Shown piece after piece: positions 42,806 through 51,867 of a DNA stretch of 64,000 bases (positions are counted from its first letter, which is position 1; the number at the start of each line of letters is the position of its first letter). Under the pieces are notes generated by a model. The model had not been told where the DNA came from. It did no database searches and saw only the letters and a list, made by a program, of their open reading frames with translations. This stretch comes from JBCCQH01 sp039024435 (GTDB lineage: Bacteria; Bacteroidota; Bacteroidia; J057; JADKCL01): positions 27,179-91,178 of the forward strand of contig JBCCQH010000011.1 of NCBI GenBank assembly GCA_039024435.1. The letters run 5' to 3'. The position numbers and the translations under genes were made by a program.

Positions 42806-44605
42806 TTACATCCGGATGCCCATCGCTTTCATGAGTTCGGTAGCATTCATGCTTTGGCAGACCCCATCCGTGAGCGCGTAGTTAAAATGCAGCTCACCAT
42901 CCGTCCCAACATCGCAGTTGAAACTATAATTTACGATGTCCCCGGGCAATGCCTCCGCCATCTCCACCAGCTCCAAATCGTGGGTCGATACCAGACCCGA
43001 ACCACCATTGGCTTGCAATTGATGAATCAGGGCCTTGGCTCCAGCGTGGCGATCCCGCGAATTGGTGCCCTTCAGGATTTCATCCAGCAGAAACAGCACC
43101 GGCTCCCCCGTCTCGACCCGCTCGATGACCATTTTCAAGCGCTTGAGCTCCGCATAGAAAGAGGAAGTGCTCTCTTCCAATGAATCCAGGGTGCGCATAC
43201 TGGTCAGCACCTGCATGGGCGTAATCCGAAACCGTGCGGCACAGGCCGGCGCCCCCGCCAGGGCCAGCACCGCATTGATGCCCACCGTGCGGAGGTAGGT
43301 GCTTTTGCCCGACATATTGGATCCGGTGATCAACCAAATCAGCCCCGCCCGCTCGATGGCAATCGGGTTGCTGACCCGCACCGTTTGCGGAAGCATGGGG
43401 TGCCCCAAAGCCTCGCCCGCGATGACAAACCCTTCTTCGGCGACCTCGGGCACCGTCCAGTCCGGATGAGCGAAGCGCAAGGCCGCTAGGCTGTTCAAAG
43501 CTTCCACCTGCCCCATCATCTCAAACCAGCCGATCAGGTCTCGCCCGTTGCGGCGCTTCCACAATTCCAGCCGCCCAATCCAAAAGATATCCCAAAAGAA
43601 GAGGTGCTGCATAATAAAATAGGGCAGGCCATTCATGCGCAACTCCAGATTGGTGAGGATGCGCACCAGACCCGCGATTTCCGCGTGGGCTTTGGGGCCT
43701 TCGCCTTGCAGCACAGTTTGTACCTGTTGCAGCAAAGGGGTTTTGAACTTGGCATTTTCGATTTGGGCCAGAAGATTCCCGTAGGCCCGCAAGGCGCGGG
43801 TACTCGACTCAGTTTCGCGGTAGACCTGCTGGCTGTAGGCCATGATGCGGCGATTGAAGAGGTAGTTGATCGTCAGGGCAATCAGGCCGGTCCACAAGGG
43901 AATCAGTTCGGCAAATCCAGCGACAATTGTCACCAGGGCCAGCGGTGACAAGATCCAGGGCACCCAGCGGAAAAGGGGATCTTTGCGGATTACCGGGGCC
44001 TGTTCCCCCCACTTTTGTAAGAAATCAGTGCGGTCTTCTCCCTGTTCGGTCATGCGGCCCGTCGCTTGCAGATTTTGCCGCCAGTCCAGTTGTGGAGCCA
44101 ATTCCTCAACGCTGGCCTGCCGCTGGGCGATGCCTTCACGGTCCGCGGGGTTCCGCAAGTAATCCGCCAGTTGCCGCCGACCAAACACCGTCGTCGCCCG
44201 GCTCAGATAGGCAAACAACGAACGCTCCCCGAAGAGGTCCAAGTCGGAACTGTAGGGATGCTTGCGGTCGGCAAACTCCTCTCCCCCATCCAGGCCCTCC
44301 AGCTTGTGGTCCAGCCGGTCGAGTTCCTCCTGGTTGATCCGCTTGAGCTCCAATTGGTACTGCTTGATCCGGTCGATCCGCTGGTACCACTTGACCACCA
44401 GGCCAAACGCCAGCAAAAACAGCGCAATCACCAGCAGCCACCAGAGTCCCCCCCAGCGCCAGGACATGATTTCCAGGGTGAGGGCCAGGGCAAATAGGCC
44501 CAAGCGGGTCCACGCGATGCGCACCAGCTGGGCCTCAGTCGCCCGGGCTTCAGCGGTGTAGCGGTCGATTTGTTGCGCAAATATCGCTTGCGGTTGCTGC
44601 TCCAT
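42806..44605 (-). CDS. Membrane-embedded MutS-like ATPase
   Basis: 599 residues. The C-terminal domain is a MutS/MSH ATPase: Walker A GSNMSGKST (about 426), the PACAARFRITPM loop, SFYAELKRLKMVIE, Walker B PVLFLLDEILKGTNSRDR, and the His switch LVSTHDLEL. The core/lever domain is present, but the mismatch-recognition and connector domains are absent. Instead two hydrophobic pairs, about residues 33-70 (LFALALTLEI ... WWLLVIALFLLAFGLVV) and 225-265 (WVPWILSPLALVTIVAG ... TGLIALTINYLF), predict four transmembrane helices. This is not the mismatch repair gene, which is at 59809. The role is unknown; DNA handling at the membrane is a guess. Confidence 0.87.
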   Translation of the reverse strand: MEQQPQAIFAQQIDRYTAEARATEAQLVRIAWTRLGLFALALTLEIMSWRWGGLWWLLVIALFLLAFGLVVKWYQRIDRIKQYQLELKRINQEELDRLDHKLEGLDGGEEFADRKHPYSSDLDLFGERSLFAYLSRATTVFGRRQLADYLRNPADREGIAQRQASVEELAPQLDWRQNLQATGRMTEQGEDRTDFLQKWGEQAPVIRKDPLFRWVPWILSPLALVTIVAGFAELIPLWTGLIALTINYLFNRRIMAYSQQVYRETESSTRALRAYGNLLAQIENAKFKTPLLQQVQTVLQGEGPKAHAEIAGLVRILTNLELRMNGLPYFIMQHLFFWDIFWIGRLELWKRRNGRDLIGWFEMMGQVEALNSLAALRFAHPDWTVPEVAEEGFVIAGEALGHPMLPQTVRVSNPIAIERAGLIWLITGSNMSGKSTYLRTVGINAVLALAGAPACAARFRITPMQVLTSMRTLDSLEESTSSFYAELKRLKMVIERVETGEPVLFLLDEILKGTNSRDRHAGAKALIHQLQANGGSGLVSTHDLELVEMAEALPGDIVNYSFNCDVGTDGELHFNYALTDGVCQSMNATELMKAMGIRM

Positions 44606-44718
44606 GCTGCGATATTACGGAAAGCCGGGGGATTGTGGGCGACGGCTACCGATCCCCCCACCTTTCCCCCACAAGAGGCACCTAAGCTGATTTCCTCGTT
44701 GCCCTTCGTCGCCACAGG

Positions 44719-47700
44719 CTACCCAAAACTCAGGATGGAAATCGGACCCGTACCCCCTCCTCCGCCACCGCCCACTCCCGGACTGCCATTGCCCCCAAAA
44801 TTTCCGCCGGATCCACCGCCCGGACCGCCCTTGCCATTGGGGTAATGCGCCACTACGGGCGTCATCGTAACCGCCACCACGGGGGCGACCGCGTTGCGAT
44901 TGATAAAGTTCCGCAACTCGGTAAATAGGTGCTGATAATTGTGCGCCCCAGCAACGGAATCCAAGTATTCCAGGGAAATGCGCCCATCCGGGAATCGGAC
45001 CAGCCGGACCGCAATCCAGTGAACTCCCCCCCTGAACGCGTGCGCTTGCGTATTGATGATGATGTTGATGTTGTCGGTCCGTCCGTACAAGAAGTGCATC
45101 AGGTTGTCGATTCCCTGGCGCTCCTGATTGTGAACCCCGAGTGCGTGCAAGGCCTGGGCACCGGCCTGCGGCAGATTAAACAATCCCCCGAGTGCGTTGG
45201 CCATGTTGTAGCGCTGGATAAATCCTTCGAGCTGACCGAGGTTGCCGACCACCGGAATGCCCTGCTGCCCGGCCCGCGCCAGCATCGCCCGCAACTGGTT
45301 TTCATCCAAATCTTCCTGGAAGTTATCCTGCGGTCGGGGGCCACCGAGCTGGTTGAGCACGGCATGGTCCTGCACCATCGCCATGAAATTCCCCCCATTG
45401 CGGGACCACTGCTCAAGGGCCAACACGTTGTGGACCGCCATCTGCCCGCATTCATTGAAATACTGCTCCAGGGCAGCAAAACGCCTTCCTTGATTGGTAA
45501 AGCGATTGGCGACCGGGTCGTTCCCCTGCGTGAGTCGCCGCCGCAGGCTGCCCGCCAGCGCGCGGTAATTTTGGTACAACTCCTGGTAGATCGCCCGCAG
45601 CACCCGTCCACCTTCTACCGTGTAACTGTACTCGGCCATCGCTTTTTGATAGGTGGTGTCGAATCTGCCCTTGGCGTCCTGCTTGTCGGCCGGGACCCGG
45701 GTCCGGATCAGGTCCGCCATGGTCTGAACGTAGCGGTTCATGGCCACTTCGTCGGCGTTGGTATTGTACAACTGGCCGCGCTCGGCGGCACGCCGGATGT
45801 CCGCCATTTCTTTGGGCGTCACCACCTGAATTGTATACGTGGGTACGAAGAAAACCGGAACCAAGGTCGCAAAGCCCGTCAGCGGAGTTCCCATGGGGAC
45901 CGTGCCCGTCAGGGTCCCCATGGTTTGCGGAACTTGGGGCTGGGGCTGGGTTGCAGTTTGTGGGGGCGGCTGATGGATTTGGGTGGGGGGTTTCGGTTGC
46001 GGCGGCACTTGCGAAACGTTGGGTACGGGCGGCGGGGGCGGCGGCTTCTTCAGGTGCGGAAAAGGTTGGAATCCGTACTTGTTTCCGAGGGTTGTCGTCG
46101 GAGCCTTGCCCGTCTGGGAGGGTGGGATTCCGGTAATCGTGCCGGTCTTTCCCGGATTCAGGGGCTTCAATGGAAGCGGCGTAACCTTGGGAAAGGTCTG
46201 CTTGGCGGGAATGGGGGGCATTTTTGCTGGGTCAAAGAGCTTCGTAAAGTCGAGCGGCTTGCTCGCGGAAAACTGAGGCTTGGGGGGCTTGTTTGCCCGG
46301 CTCAGATCCGGCACCGAGGCGCGCTTCTTGGTCCCCACGTGCTTGGGCAGTTGGAACACGGGGATATCGTCCTCCGAATCGTACTCGGATTGCGCCCCCG
46401 AGTCATCGATGATTTCCACGTCGGAATCTTGATCATCAAACCGCATGGGCGATGCGGCCCGGTGGGGATACTTGACCACGGGGGCACTCATGCGCCGCGA
46501 CCGCTTTTTGGGCGGCGGCTCATCGTAAGCGTGCGATTTGATGGACTGATCTTGCGCCGTTCCCGAGCTTTGCGGGGGAGACTGACCTTGCTCCAGCTTG
46601 ATCTTCAAGAGTCCCGTTTGCATTTTCATCCGGCCCCGCTCGTTGTGTTGCGCGGCGGTCCGGCTGGTCTGAAAATCGGGGACATTCACGGCCGTATTGG
46701 GAAACGACATCGTGGACAAAGTGGAAACCAGGGCACTGAGCAAGTTTCCAACCACAAGCATTGTTGCACTGGTGCTCGGATCTTGTCCCAACTGATTGAA
46801 CCCTTGAATCTGCTCAAGCACCCGCATGCGGTCGGCGTAGGAATGACCGGAACCGCCGCCCGGCAGTTTTTCTGTGCCCGAAGTAGGGTGCTGCTGCCCG
46901 GTCATTTGCCCATTGTGCATGATCGGGGCATTGATCGTGGCGGTGGGGGCCCGCAGGGAACTGAAGGCCCGCAAGGCTTGTTCCAAAAAGGCGCGATGCT
47001 GGTCCGACATCACACCCAGGCCCTGTTTCACCCCTCTAAAAAACTCGGTCGTGGAGCGAGATTGCGTGAGTTCGTCCTGGCCTGGGATCACCTTCCGGTA
47101 GTCAGAACCGGAAAAGTTCTTCTTGAGCAAATTCTTGATCTTCTGTTCGTGGTTTTGGGGTACAGAATTCCCCGCCATCAACTCCAGGCTCCGGGCCAGT
47201 TGTCGCATGGTCTCAATTTCCCGGGCGAGGTCGGGGCTGTTCCGAATTCTCCGCGCCAGCTCCTGCCCTTGGCGCAGGCGTTGCGCCTGCAATTTCTTGT
47301 GCCCGGGGAGCATTTTCTTATTGAAGGGGGTTATCTTGGCGTTGCCCTGCTCATCGATGGTGTGCAGCTTCTTTCCCCCGGCAAAGATCACTTGCGGGTG
47401 ATGGGTAAACGGCGTTTCGTCGATTTCGTATTCGCCGTCCTGCAAGACGTAATCGTCGGGAACCCGGGTTGGTTTCCCCTTCCGCATGATGAGCTTTCGC
47501 TGCATGATTCCCCCCTCGTTTGCGACCGGGTCCGGAGGTGCCCCCCCAAGCAAAGTGGAACGCAGAAAAAACGCTTGATCCACTTGCTGCTGCAAGCGGT
47601 CGATTTGGCGGATCCGGGAGGAGTTCCGCACCACCAGGCGCATTTGGGCGACCGAATGGCTCCCCTGCCGCTCCGAATGCTGATGCATGCGGTCCACGTG

Positions 47701-47814
47701 GCGGTGCACCAAGGATTCCGGACCCGATTTCTTGATGCCCTCGGGATGCTTTTCCCCCGTGGGTGAACTCGTCCGTGGGCGTTTTGCCGGTTTTTTTTTC
47801 ATGACAATGGCCAA
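44719..47814 (-). CDS. Large papain-fold peptidase/deamidase-like protein with disordered middle (copy 1)
   Basis: 1,031 residues; Met5 is an alternative start. No signal peptide. The N-terminal region (about 95-390) is well conserved with copy 2 and contains FTHHPQVIF and GQDELTQSR. The middle (about 425-640) is Pro-rich and probably disordered, with PPPKKRSRRMSAPV, DSDVEIIDDSG and KKRASVPDL. The C-terminal domain (about 690-990) has ECGQMAVHN (Cys789), VHWIAVRL (His932) and LEYLDS (Asp952), the order of a papain-like triad. The tail is Gly-rich and ends PISILSFG. I do not recognise the full-length family. A peptidase, deubiquitinase-like or glutamine-deamidase effector is inferred; a toxin with no visible immunity gene is the alternative. 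Confidence 0.85.
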   Translation of the reverse strand: MAIVMKKKPAKRPRTSSPTGEKHPEGIKKSGPESLVHRHVDRMHQHSERQGSHSVAQMRLVVRNSSRIRQIDRLQQQVDQAFFLRSTLLGGAPPDPVANEGGIMQRKLIMRKGKPTRVPDDYVLQDGEYEIDETPFTHHPQVIFAGGKKLHTIDEQGNAKITPFNKKMLPGHKKLQAQRLRQGQELARRIRNSPDLAREIETMRQLARSLELMAGNSVPQNHEQKIKNLLKKNFSGSDYRKVIPGQDELTQSRSTTEFFRGVKQGLGVMSDQHRAFLEQALRAFSSLRAPTATINAPIMHNGQMTGQQHPTSGTEKLPGGGSGHSYADRMRVLEQIQGFNQLGQDPSTSATMLVVGNLLSALVSTLSTMSFPNTAVNVPDFQTSRTAAQHNERGRMKMQTGLLKIKLEQGQSPPQSSGTAQDQSIKSHAYDEPPPKKRSRRMSAPVVKYPHRAASPMRFDDQDSDVEIIDDSGAQSEYDSEDDIPVFQLPKHVGTKKRASVPDLSRANKPPKPQFSASKPLDFTKLFDPAKMPPIPAKQTFPKVTPLPLKPLNPGKTGTITGIPPSQTGKAPTTTLGNKYGFQPFPHLKKPPPPPPVPNVSQVPPQPKPPTQIHQPPPQTATQPQPQVPQTMGTLTGTVPMGTPLTGFATLVPVFFVPTYTIQVVTPKEMADIRRAAERGQLYNTNADEVAMNRYVQTMADLIRTRVPADKQDAKGRFDTTYQKAMAEYSYTVEGGRVLRAIYQELYQNYRALAGSLRRRLTQGNDPVANRFTNQGRRFAALEQYFNECGQMAVHNVLALEQWSRNGGNFMAMVQDHAVLNQLGGPRPQDNFQEDLDENQLRAMLARAGQQGIPVVGNLGQLEGFIQRYNMANALGGLFNLPQAGAQALHALGVHNQERQGIDNLMHFLYGRTDNINIIINTQAHAFRGGVHWIAVRLVRFPDGRISLEYLDSVAGAHNYQHLFTELRNFINRNAVAPVVAVTMTPVVAHYPNGKGGPGGGSGGNFGGNGSPGVGGGGGGGTGPISILSFG

Positions 47815-47963
47815 ATAAGGGTGGATCCAAGCGGCAAACTGATTGGTGCAACTTGAACATCAACGATAAATCAGCCATTTCTCCTCGCGGAGAGAGGTAG
47901 AAGCGAAATTATTCCCTAAAAAGCCAGTTAAAACAAATCGGAACTTGGGTCAGCCGCAACCGA

Positions 47964-50900
47964 CTAGCCGAAACTTGAGATAGGCATCGGCCCGTGGTTG
48001 CCGCCACCGCCCCCGCCGCCAAATCCCGGACCATTATTGCCGCCGGGTCCACCGCCCGGGCCGCCTTTGTCGTGGGGCTTGTAAACCGCCACGGGAACCA
48101 GGGGGACAGCGGTCACCACGGGAGCAGCCGCATTGCGATCAATGAAGCGCCGCAACTCGGCAAATAGATCCTGGTAATCGTGCGCCCCATTTAGCGAATC
48201 CAGGTATTCCAGGGAGATGAATCCATCTCGCCGCCGCACCAGACGGACCGCGATCCAGTGCAATCCCTGCTGGTACTTATGGGATTCGGTATTAATGATG
48301 AAGTTGATACTGTTGGTTCGTCGGTACAGGAAGTTCATCATGTTATCGATTCCCTGGCGTTCCTGATTTTGCACGCCAAACCCTTGTAAGATCTGAGCGC
48401 CGTTGTTGGGCAGGTTAAACAGGTGGCCGATTGCATTTCCGATGTTGTAATGCTGGATAAATCCTTCGAGCTGACCGAGGTTACCGATCACCGGTATGCC
48501 CTGTTGCCCCGCCCGCGCCAGCATCGCCCGCAACTCGCCTTCACCCAAATCGTCCCGAAAGTTTTCCTCCGCTTGGGGTCCACCGAGGTGATTGAGCGCA
48601 TTGTGATCCTGCAGCATCGCCCCGAGGTCCCCTCTATTCCTGTTCCAACGGTCCAGGGCCAATACGTTGTGGACCGCCATCTGCCCACACTCGTGGAAAT
48701 ACTGCTCAAGCGCCGGTAGTCGCCTGCCCTGATTGGAAAAACGATTCTCCATCGGTTCATTTCCTTGCGTAAATTGGCGCCGCAAGCTACCCGCCATCGC
48801 GCGATAATTACGCTGCAATTCCTCGAAGATTTGACTCAGAGCATTTACCCCTTCTACGGTGTGGGCCGCTTGACCCATCGCTTTTTTGTGCGTCTCGTCA
48901 AATTTGGCTTTGTCCGTCTGCTTATCGTTGCGTACCCGGCTCCGAATCAGGTTCGTCATATCCTGGATGTAGCGGTTATGAATCACTTGCTCCGTACTTG
49001 CGAGTTGCACCAATTTTACTGGTATCAATTGCACCGGAACCAATTGAAGTGGGTAGAAACCCGACAAGGTATAAAGCGGCCCCACTAGCCCAGAAACTGT
49101 CATGGGAGGCCCCAGGAGGATCGGATTGGTCACGGGCGTGAAAGTCGTTTGCGGAGCTTGGGTCTGGGTCTGGGTCTGGGTCTGGGGCTGGGGCTTAGGG
49201 GGAGCTTGAATTTGTGGCTGCGTCTGAGGCTGGGCCTTAGGTGGGCTTTGGATCTGGGGCTGAGGCGCATTGGGGATTTTCGGCTGGGGCACAGTTTGCC
49301 GGGGCGGCTGCGTCGTTTGGGCAAATGGATTGCTCGGAGCAACCGAGTTCGATTCCGAAGAATCCTGAACCGGAGGTTCGAATTCTGTCTGGGTTGAAGG
49401 AAGGGTAAGGCTGTGCTTCTCACTGAACAGAACTTGCCCGGTCTTTTCTGAGACTTTACTGAAATCCGATGCCCGAAAGTGCTGGGCGTTTCTGGGAAGG
49501 CGCAAGCTGAATCCCAGTTGTCTGAGGCGTTCCACCAATGGGGACTGCCGGGCAGGAGGCGGCACTCGCGGAATGTTGGCGACGTTCGGAGGGGGCGGCA
49601 TTTTCCGCAGGTTCGGGAAGGGGGTGAACCCGTGCTGGTTTCCAAAATTTGTGTTCGGAGCCTGGGCGGTCTGCGACGAGGGCATCCCGGTGATCGGGAT
49701 CGGCTTGGCCGGTTTCCGCGATTTTTTCTTCAACTTGGACCTCAACTTAGACGTGGACGTCAACTTGGATTTTGAAGTCTTTTTCAAGCGCTTGGACCGG
49801 GAGGTCTTCGGCGTTTTTGTCGAGTTGACATACTTCGTCAAGTCCAGTGGCTTGCTCAGAACTGGTTGAGGTACCGGAGGTTGATTTATCCGGTGAAGAT
49901 TCGGCACCGAAGGTCGCCTCGGGGGAGCAAAATTCTTCGATGGTGGCATTATCGGAGTATTGTCCTCCGAATCGTACTCGGATTGCGCTCCGGAGTGGCC
50001 GATGATTTCCAGGTCAGAATCTTCGTCGTCGATCCGGATGGGAGATGCGGCGCGATAAGGATGTCTAATGACGGGCTCACTCATGCGCCGCGACATTTTT
50101 TGCCGCTTTTTGGGCGGCGGCTGATCGGCAGCGTGCGGTTTGATCGATTGATCCAGTGCCGTCGCCTGACTTTGCGTAGGGGACGCATCCAGCTCCATTT
50201 TGATTCCGATGAGTCCGGTTTGCATTTTCATCCGGCCCCGTTCATCGTGTTGGGCCGAGGCCCGGCTGGTTTGCAAATCGGGGACATTGTCGGCGGTATT
50301 GGGGAAAGACATCGTCGACAGGGTGGAAACCAGGGCACTGAGCAAGTTTCCCATTACGAGCAGCATCGGGCTGGTGCTAGGATCTTGCTCTAACTGATTG
50401 AAGCCTTGGATCTGCTCAAACACCCGCATTCGGTCGGCGTAGGAATGGCCGGAACCGCCTCCCTTTAGCTTTTCGGGGTTTGGGTTGGGGTGCTGCTGCC
50501 CAGTCATTTGACCATTGTGCATGATTGGGGCATTGACCGTGGAGGTAGGGGTACGCAGCGCGCTGAAGGCCCGCAAGGCCTGTTCCACAAAGGCCCGCTG
50601 CTGAGTGGTCATCCCACCCAGTGCTTGCCTCACCCCGGCAAAGAACTCCGTCGTGGCGCGCGACTGGGTGAGTTCATCCTGGCCCAGGATCACCTTTCGG
50701 TAATCTGAACCGGTGAAATTTTTCTTGAGCAAGTCCTTGATCTTTTGTTCGTGGTTCGAGGGCACAGAATTCCCGGCGTACAACTCCAAGCTCTCGGCCA
50801 TGTTCCGCATTCTGAGGGTTTCGTTTACGAGGTCGTGGCTATTCCGTATCCGCCGCCCCAGTTCCTGCCCTTGCTGGTAGCGTTGCGATTGCAAATTTTT

Positions 50901-51401
50901 GTGCGTCGGAACGGTCTTTTTATTGAAGTCGCTCACTTTCGAGTTGCCATGCTCGTCGATGGTGTATAGCATTTTTCCCCGGTTAAAAATCACCTGCGGA
51001 TGGTGGGTAAATGATTTTTCGTCGACGGGAAATTCGCCCGGTTTCAAAACGTATTTGAGCGGTACGCGAATCAACTTACCTTGCCGCAAGATACGCTTGC
51101 TCGGAACGACTGCACTCCCGTTAGGAGCCGAGGCCCGATTTGAGCTTTGGGACAGATTGGTGCGTAGAGAAGACGTTTGGGCTTGGGCCTGCTGCTGGGA
51201 AGGACCGGAATTTCCCGTCCCCGAGGGATTTTGGGCGCCGGTGCCCGAATTGCCTCCTGAATTGCTCCCCGAATTTTGACCGGTGCGATTCGCAATGCGG
51301 TGCGCCACCGAGTTGGGTCCCGAGCTTGCCGTCTGGTTGGGGGTATTTTGTGGGGTATTGGGGTTATTCTTTTTCGGAGGTTGCTTAGAGGGGGTTCTCA
51401 T
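47964..51401 (-). CDS. Large papain-fold peptidase/deamidase-like protein with disordered middle (copy 2)
   Basis: 1,145 residues from the ATG at 51401 (MRTPSKQPPKKNN...). The first 100 residues are Asn/Gln/Ser-rich low complexity. Same order as copy 1: conserved N-terminal region (SFTHHPQVIF, GQDELTQSR), motifs PPPKKRQKMSRRMSEPV, DSDLEIIGHSG and RRPSVPNL, a Lys/Ser-rich and then Gln/Pro-rich stretch (QTQTQTQAP), and the C-terminal domain with ECGQMAVHN (Cys905), LHWIAVRL (His1048) and LEYLDS (Asp1068). The triad spacing (143, 20) equals copy 1. The Gly-rich tail ends PISSFG. TACATTTA at 51410-51417 with TTTG 22 bases upstream may be the promoter. The 149-bp gap to copy 1 shows no terminator, so they may form one transcript. 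Confidence 0.85.
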   Translation of the reverse strand: MRTPSKQPPKKNNPNTPQNTPNQTASSGPNSVAHRIANRTGQNSGSNSGGNSGTGAQNPSGTGNSGPSQQQAQAQTSSLRTNLSQSSNRASAPNGSAVVPSKRILRQGKLIRVPLKYVLKPGEFPVDEKSFTHHPQVIFNRGKMLYTIDEHGNSKVSDFNKKTVPTHKNLQSQRYQQGQELGRRIRNSHDLVNETLRMRNMAESLELYAGNSVPSNHEQKIKDLLKKNFTGSDYRKVILGQDELTQSRATTEFFAGVRQALGGMTTQQRAFVEQALRAFSALRTPTSTVNAPIMHNGQMTGQQHPNPNPEKLKGGGSGHSYADRMRVFEQIQGFNQLEQDPSTSPMLLVMGNLLSALVSTLSTMSFPNTADNVPDLQTSRASAQHDERGRMKMQTGLIGIKMELDASPTQSQATALDQSIKPHAADQPPPKKRQKMSRRMSEPVIRHPYRAASPIRIDDEDSDLEIIGHSGAQSEYDSEDNTPIMPPSKNFAPPRRPSVPNLHRINQPPVPQPVLSKPLDLTKYVNSTKTPKTSRSKRLKKTSKSKLTSTSKLRSKLKKKSRKPAKPIPITGMPSSQTAQAPNTNFGNQHGFTPFPNLRKMPPPPNVANIPRVPPPARQSPLVERLRQLGFSLRLPRNAQHFRASDFSKVSEKTGQVLFSEKHSLTLPSTQTEFEPPVQDSSESNSVAPSNPFAQTTQPPRQTVPQPKIPNAPQPQIQSPPKAQPQTQPQIQAPPKPQPQTQTQTQTQAPQTTFTPVTNPILLGPPMTVSGLVGPLYTLSGFYPLQLVPVQLIPVKLVQLASTEQVIHNRYIQDMTNLIRSRVRNDKQTDKAKFDETHKKAMGQAAHTVEGVNALSQIFEELQRNYRAMAGSLRRQFTQGNEPMENRFSNQGRRLPALEQYFHECGQMAVHNVLALDRWNRNRGDLGAMLQDHNALNHLGGPQAEENFRDDLGEGELRAMLARAGQQGIPVIGNLGQLEGFIQHYNIGNAIGHLFNLPNNGAQILQGFGVQNQERQGIDNMMNFLYRRTNSINFIINTESHKYQQGLHWIAVRLVRRRDGFISLEYLDSLNGAHDYQDLFAELRRFIDRNAAAPVVTAVPLVPVAVYKPHDKGGPGGGPGGNNGPGFGGGGGGGNHGPMPISSFG

Positions 51402-51867
51402 GGTGAGGATAAATGTAGGATGCCTTCGAGTCGCTTGCGCAAAGGCGCAACTCAAAATTCAATTTTTAACTAGCTGCTTCCGTGTGGTCAACGGAACAAC
51501 AAGCAATTGTCGCGTGATACTTATTTTCCCAAACACCTACATTTCAACAAATAATATACGCATTTTTTCCGGCAATCGCAATCGCCAAGCATCGGCGAGT
51601 GGACGATAATAAGGCAAAGCTTGGAAATTTCTCGGTGCTCCCAGACTGGGCCAAATGCAGCAAAGTATACAACCGCACGCGGGGCTTTGTACAATATCAG
51701 CCGGATATTTTCATCCGAACGACCGGACAATGCAAAATATCGGAACGCGACCAACCACCGTCCCGTCAATGAGGTACGCAAATCCCGCCCCCACCAAAAG
51801 CAAACCGCCGCTCCCGGACCGGTGGACGGGGGCGGCGGCAGGTAGGCAGTTCCTGCGATTCGAAAAA
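51402..51867. other. Intergenic region upstream of the large paralogue pair
   Basis: 466 bp between the folE stop and the start of copy 2. Apart from the possible minus-strand promoter at 51410-51443 I see no gene, repeat copy or terminator in it. Confidence 0.4.

Noticed and set aside
44929..47766. 945-residue plus-strand open frame
   Set aside because: Antisense to copy 1 of the large paralogues. The minus-strand protein is conserved between the two copies, while the plus frame is interrupted in the second copy.
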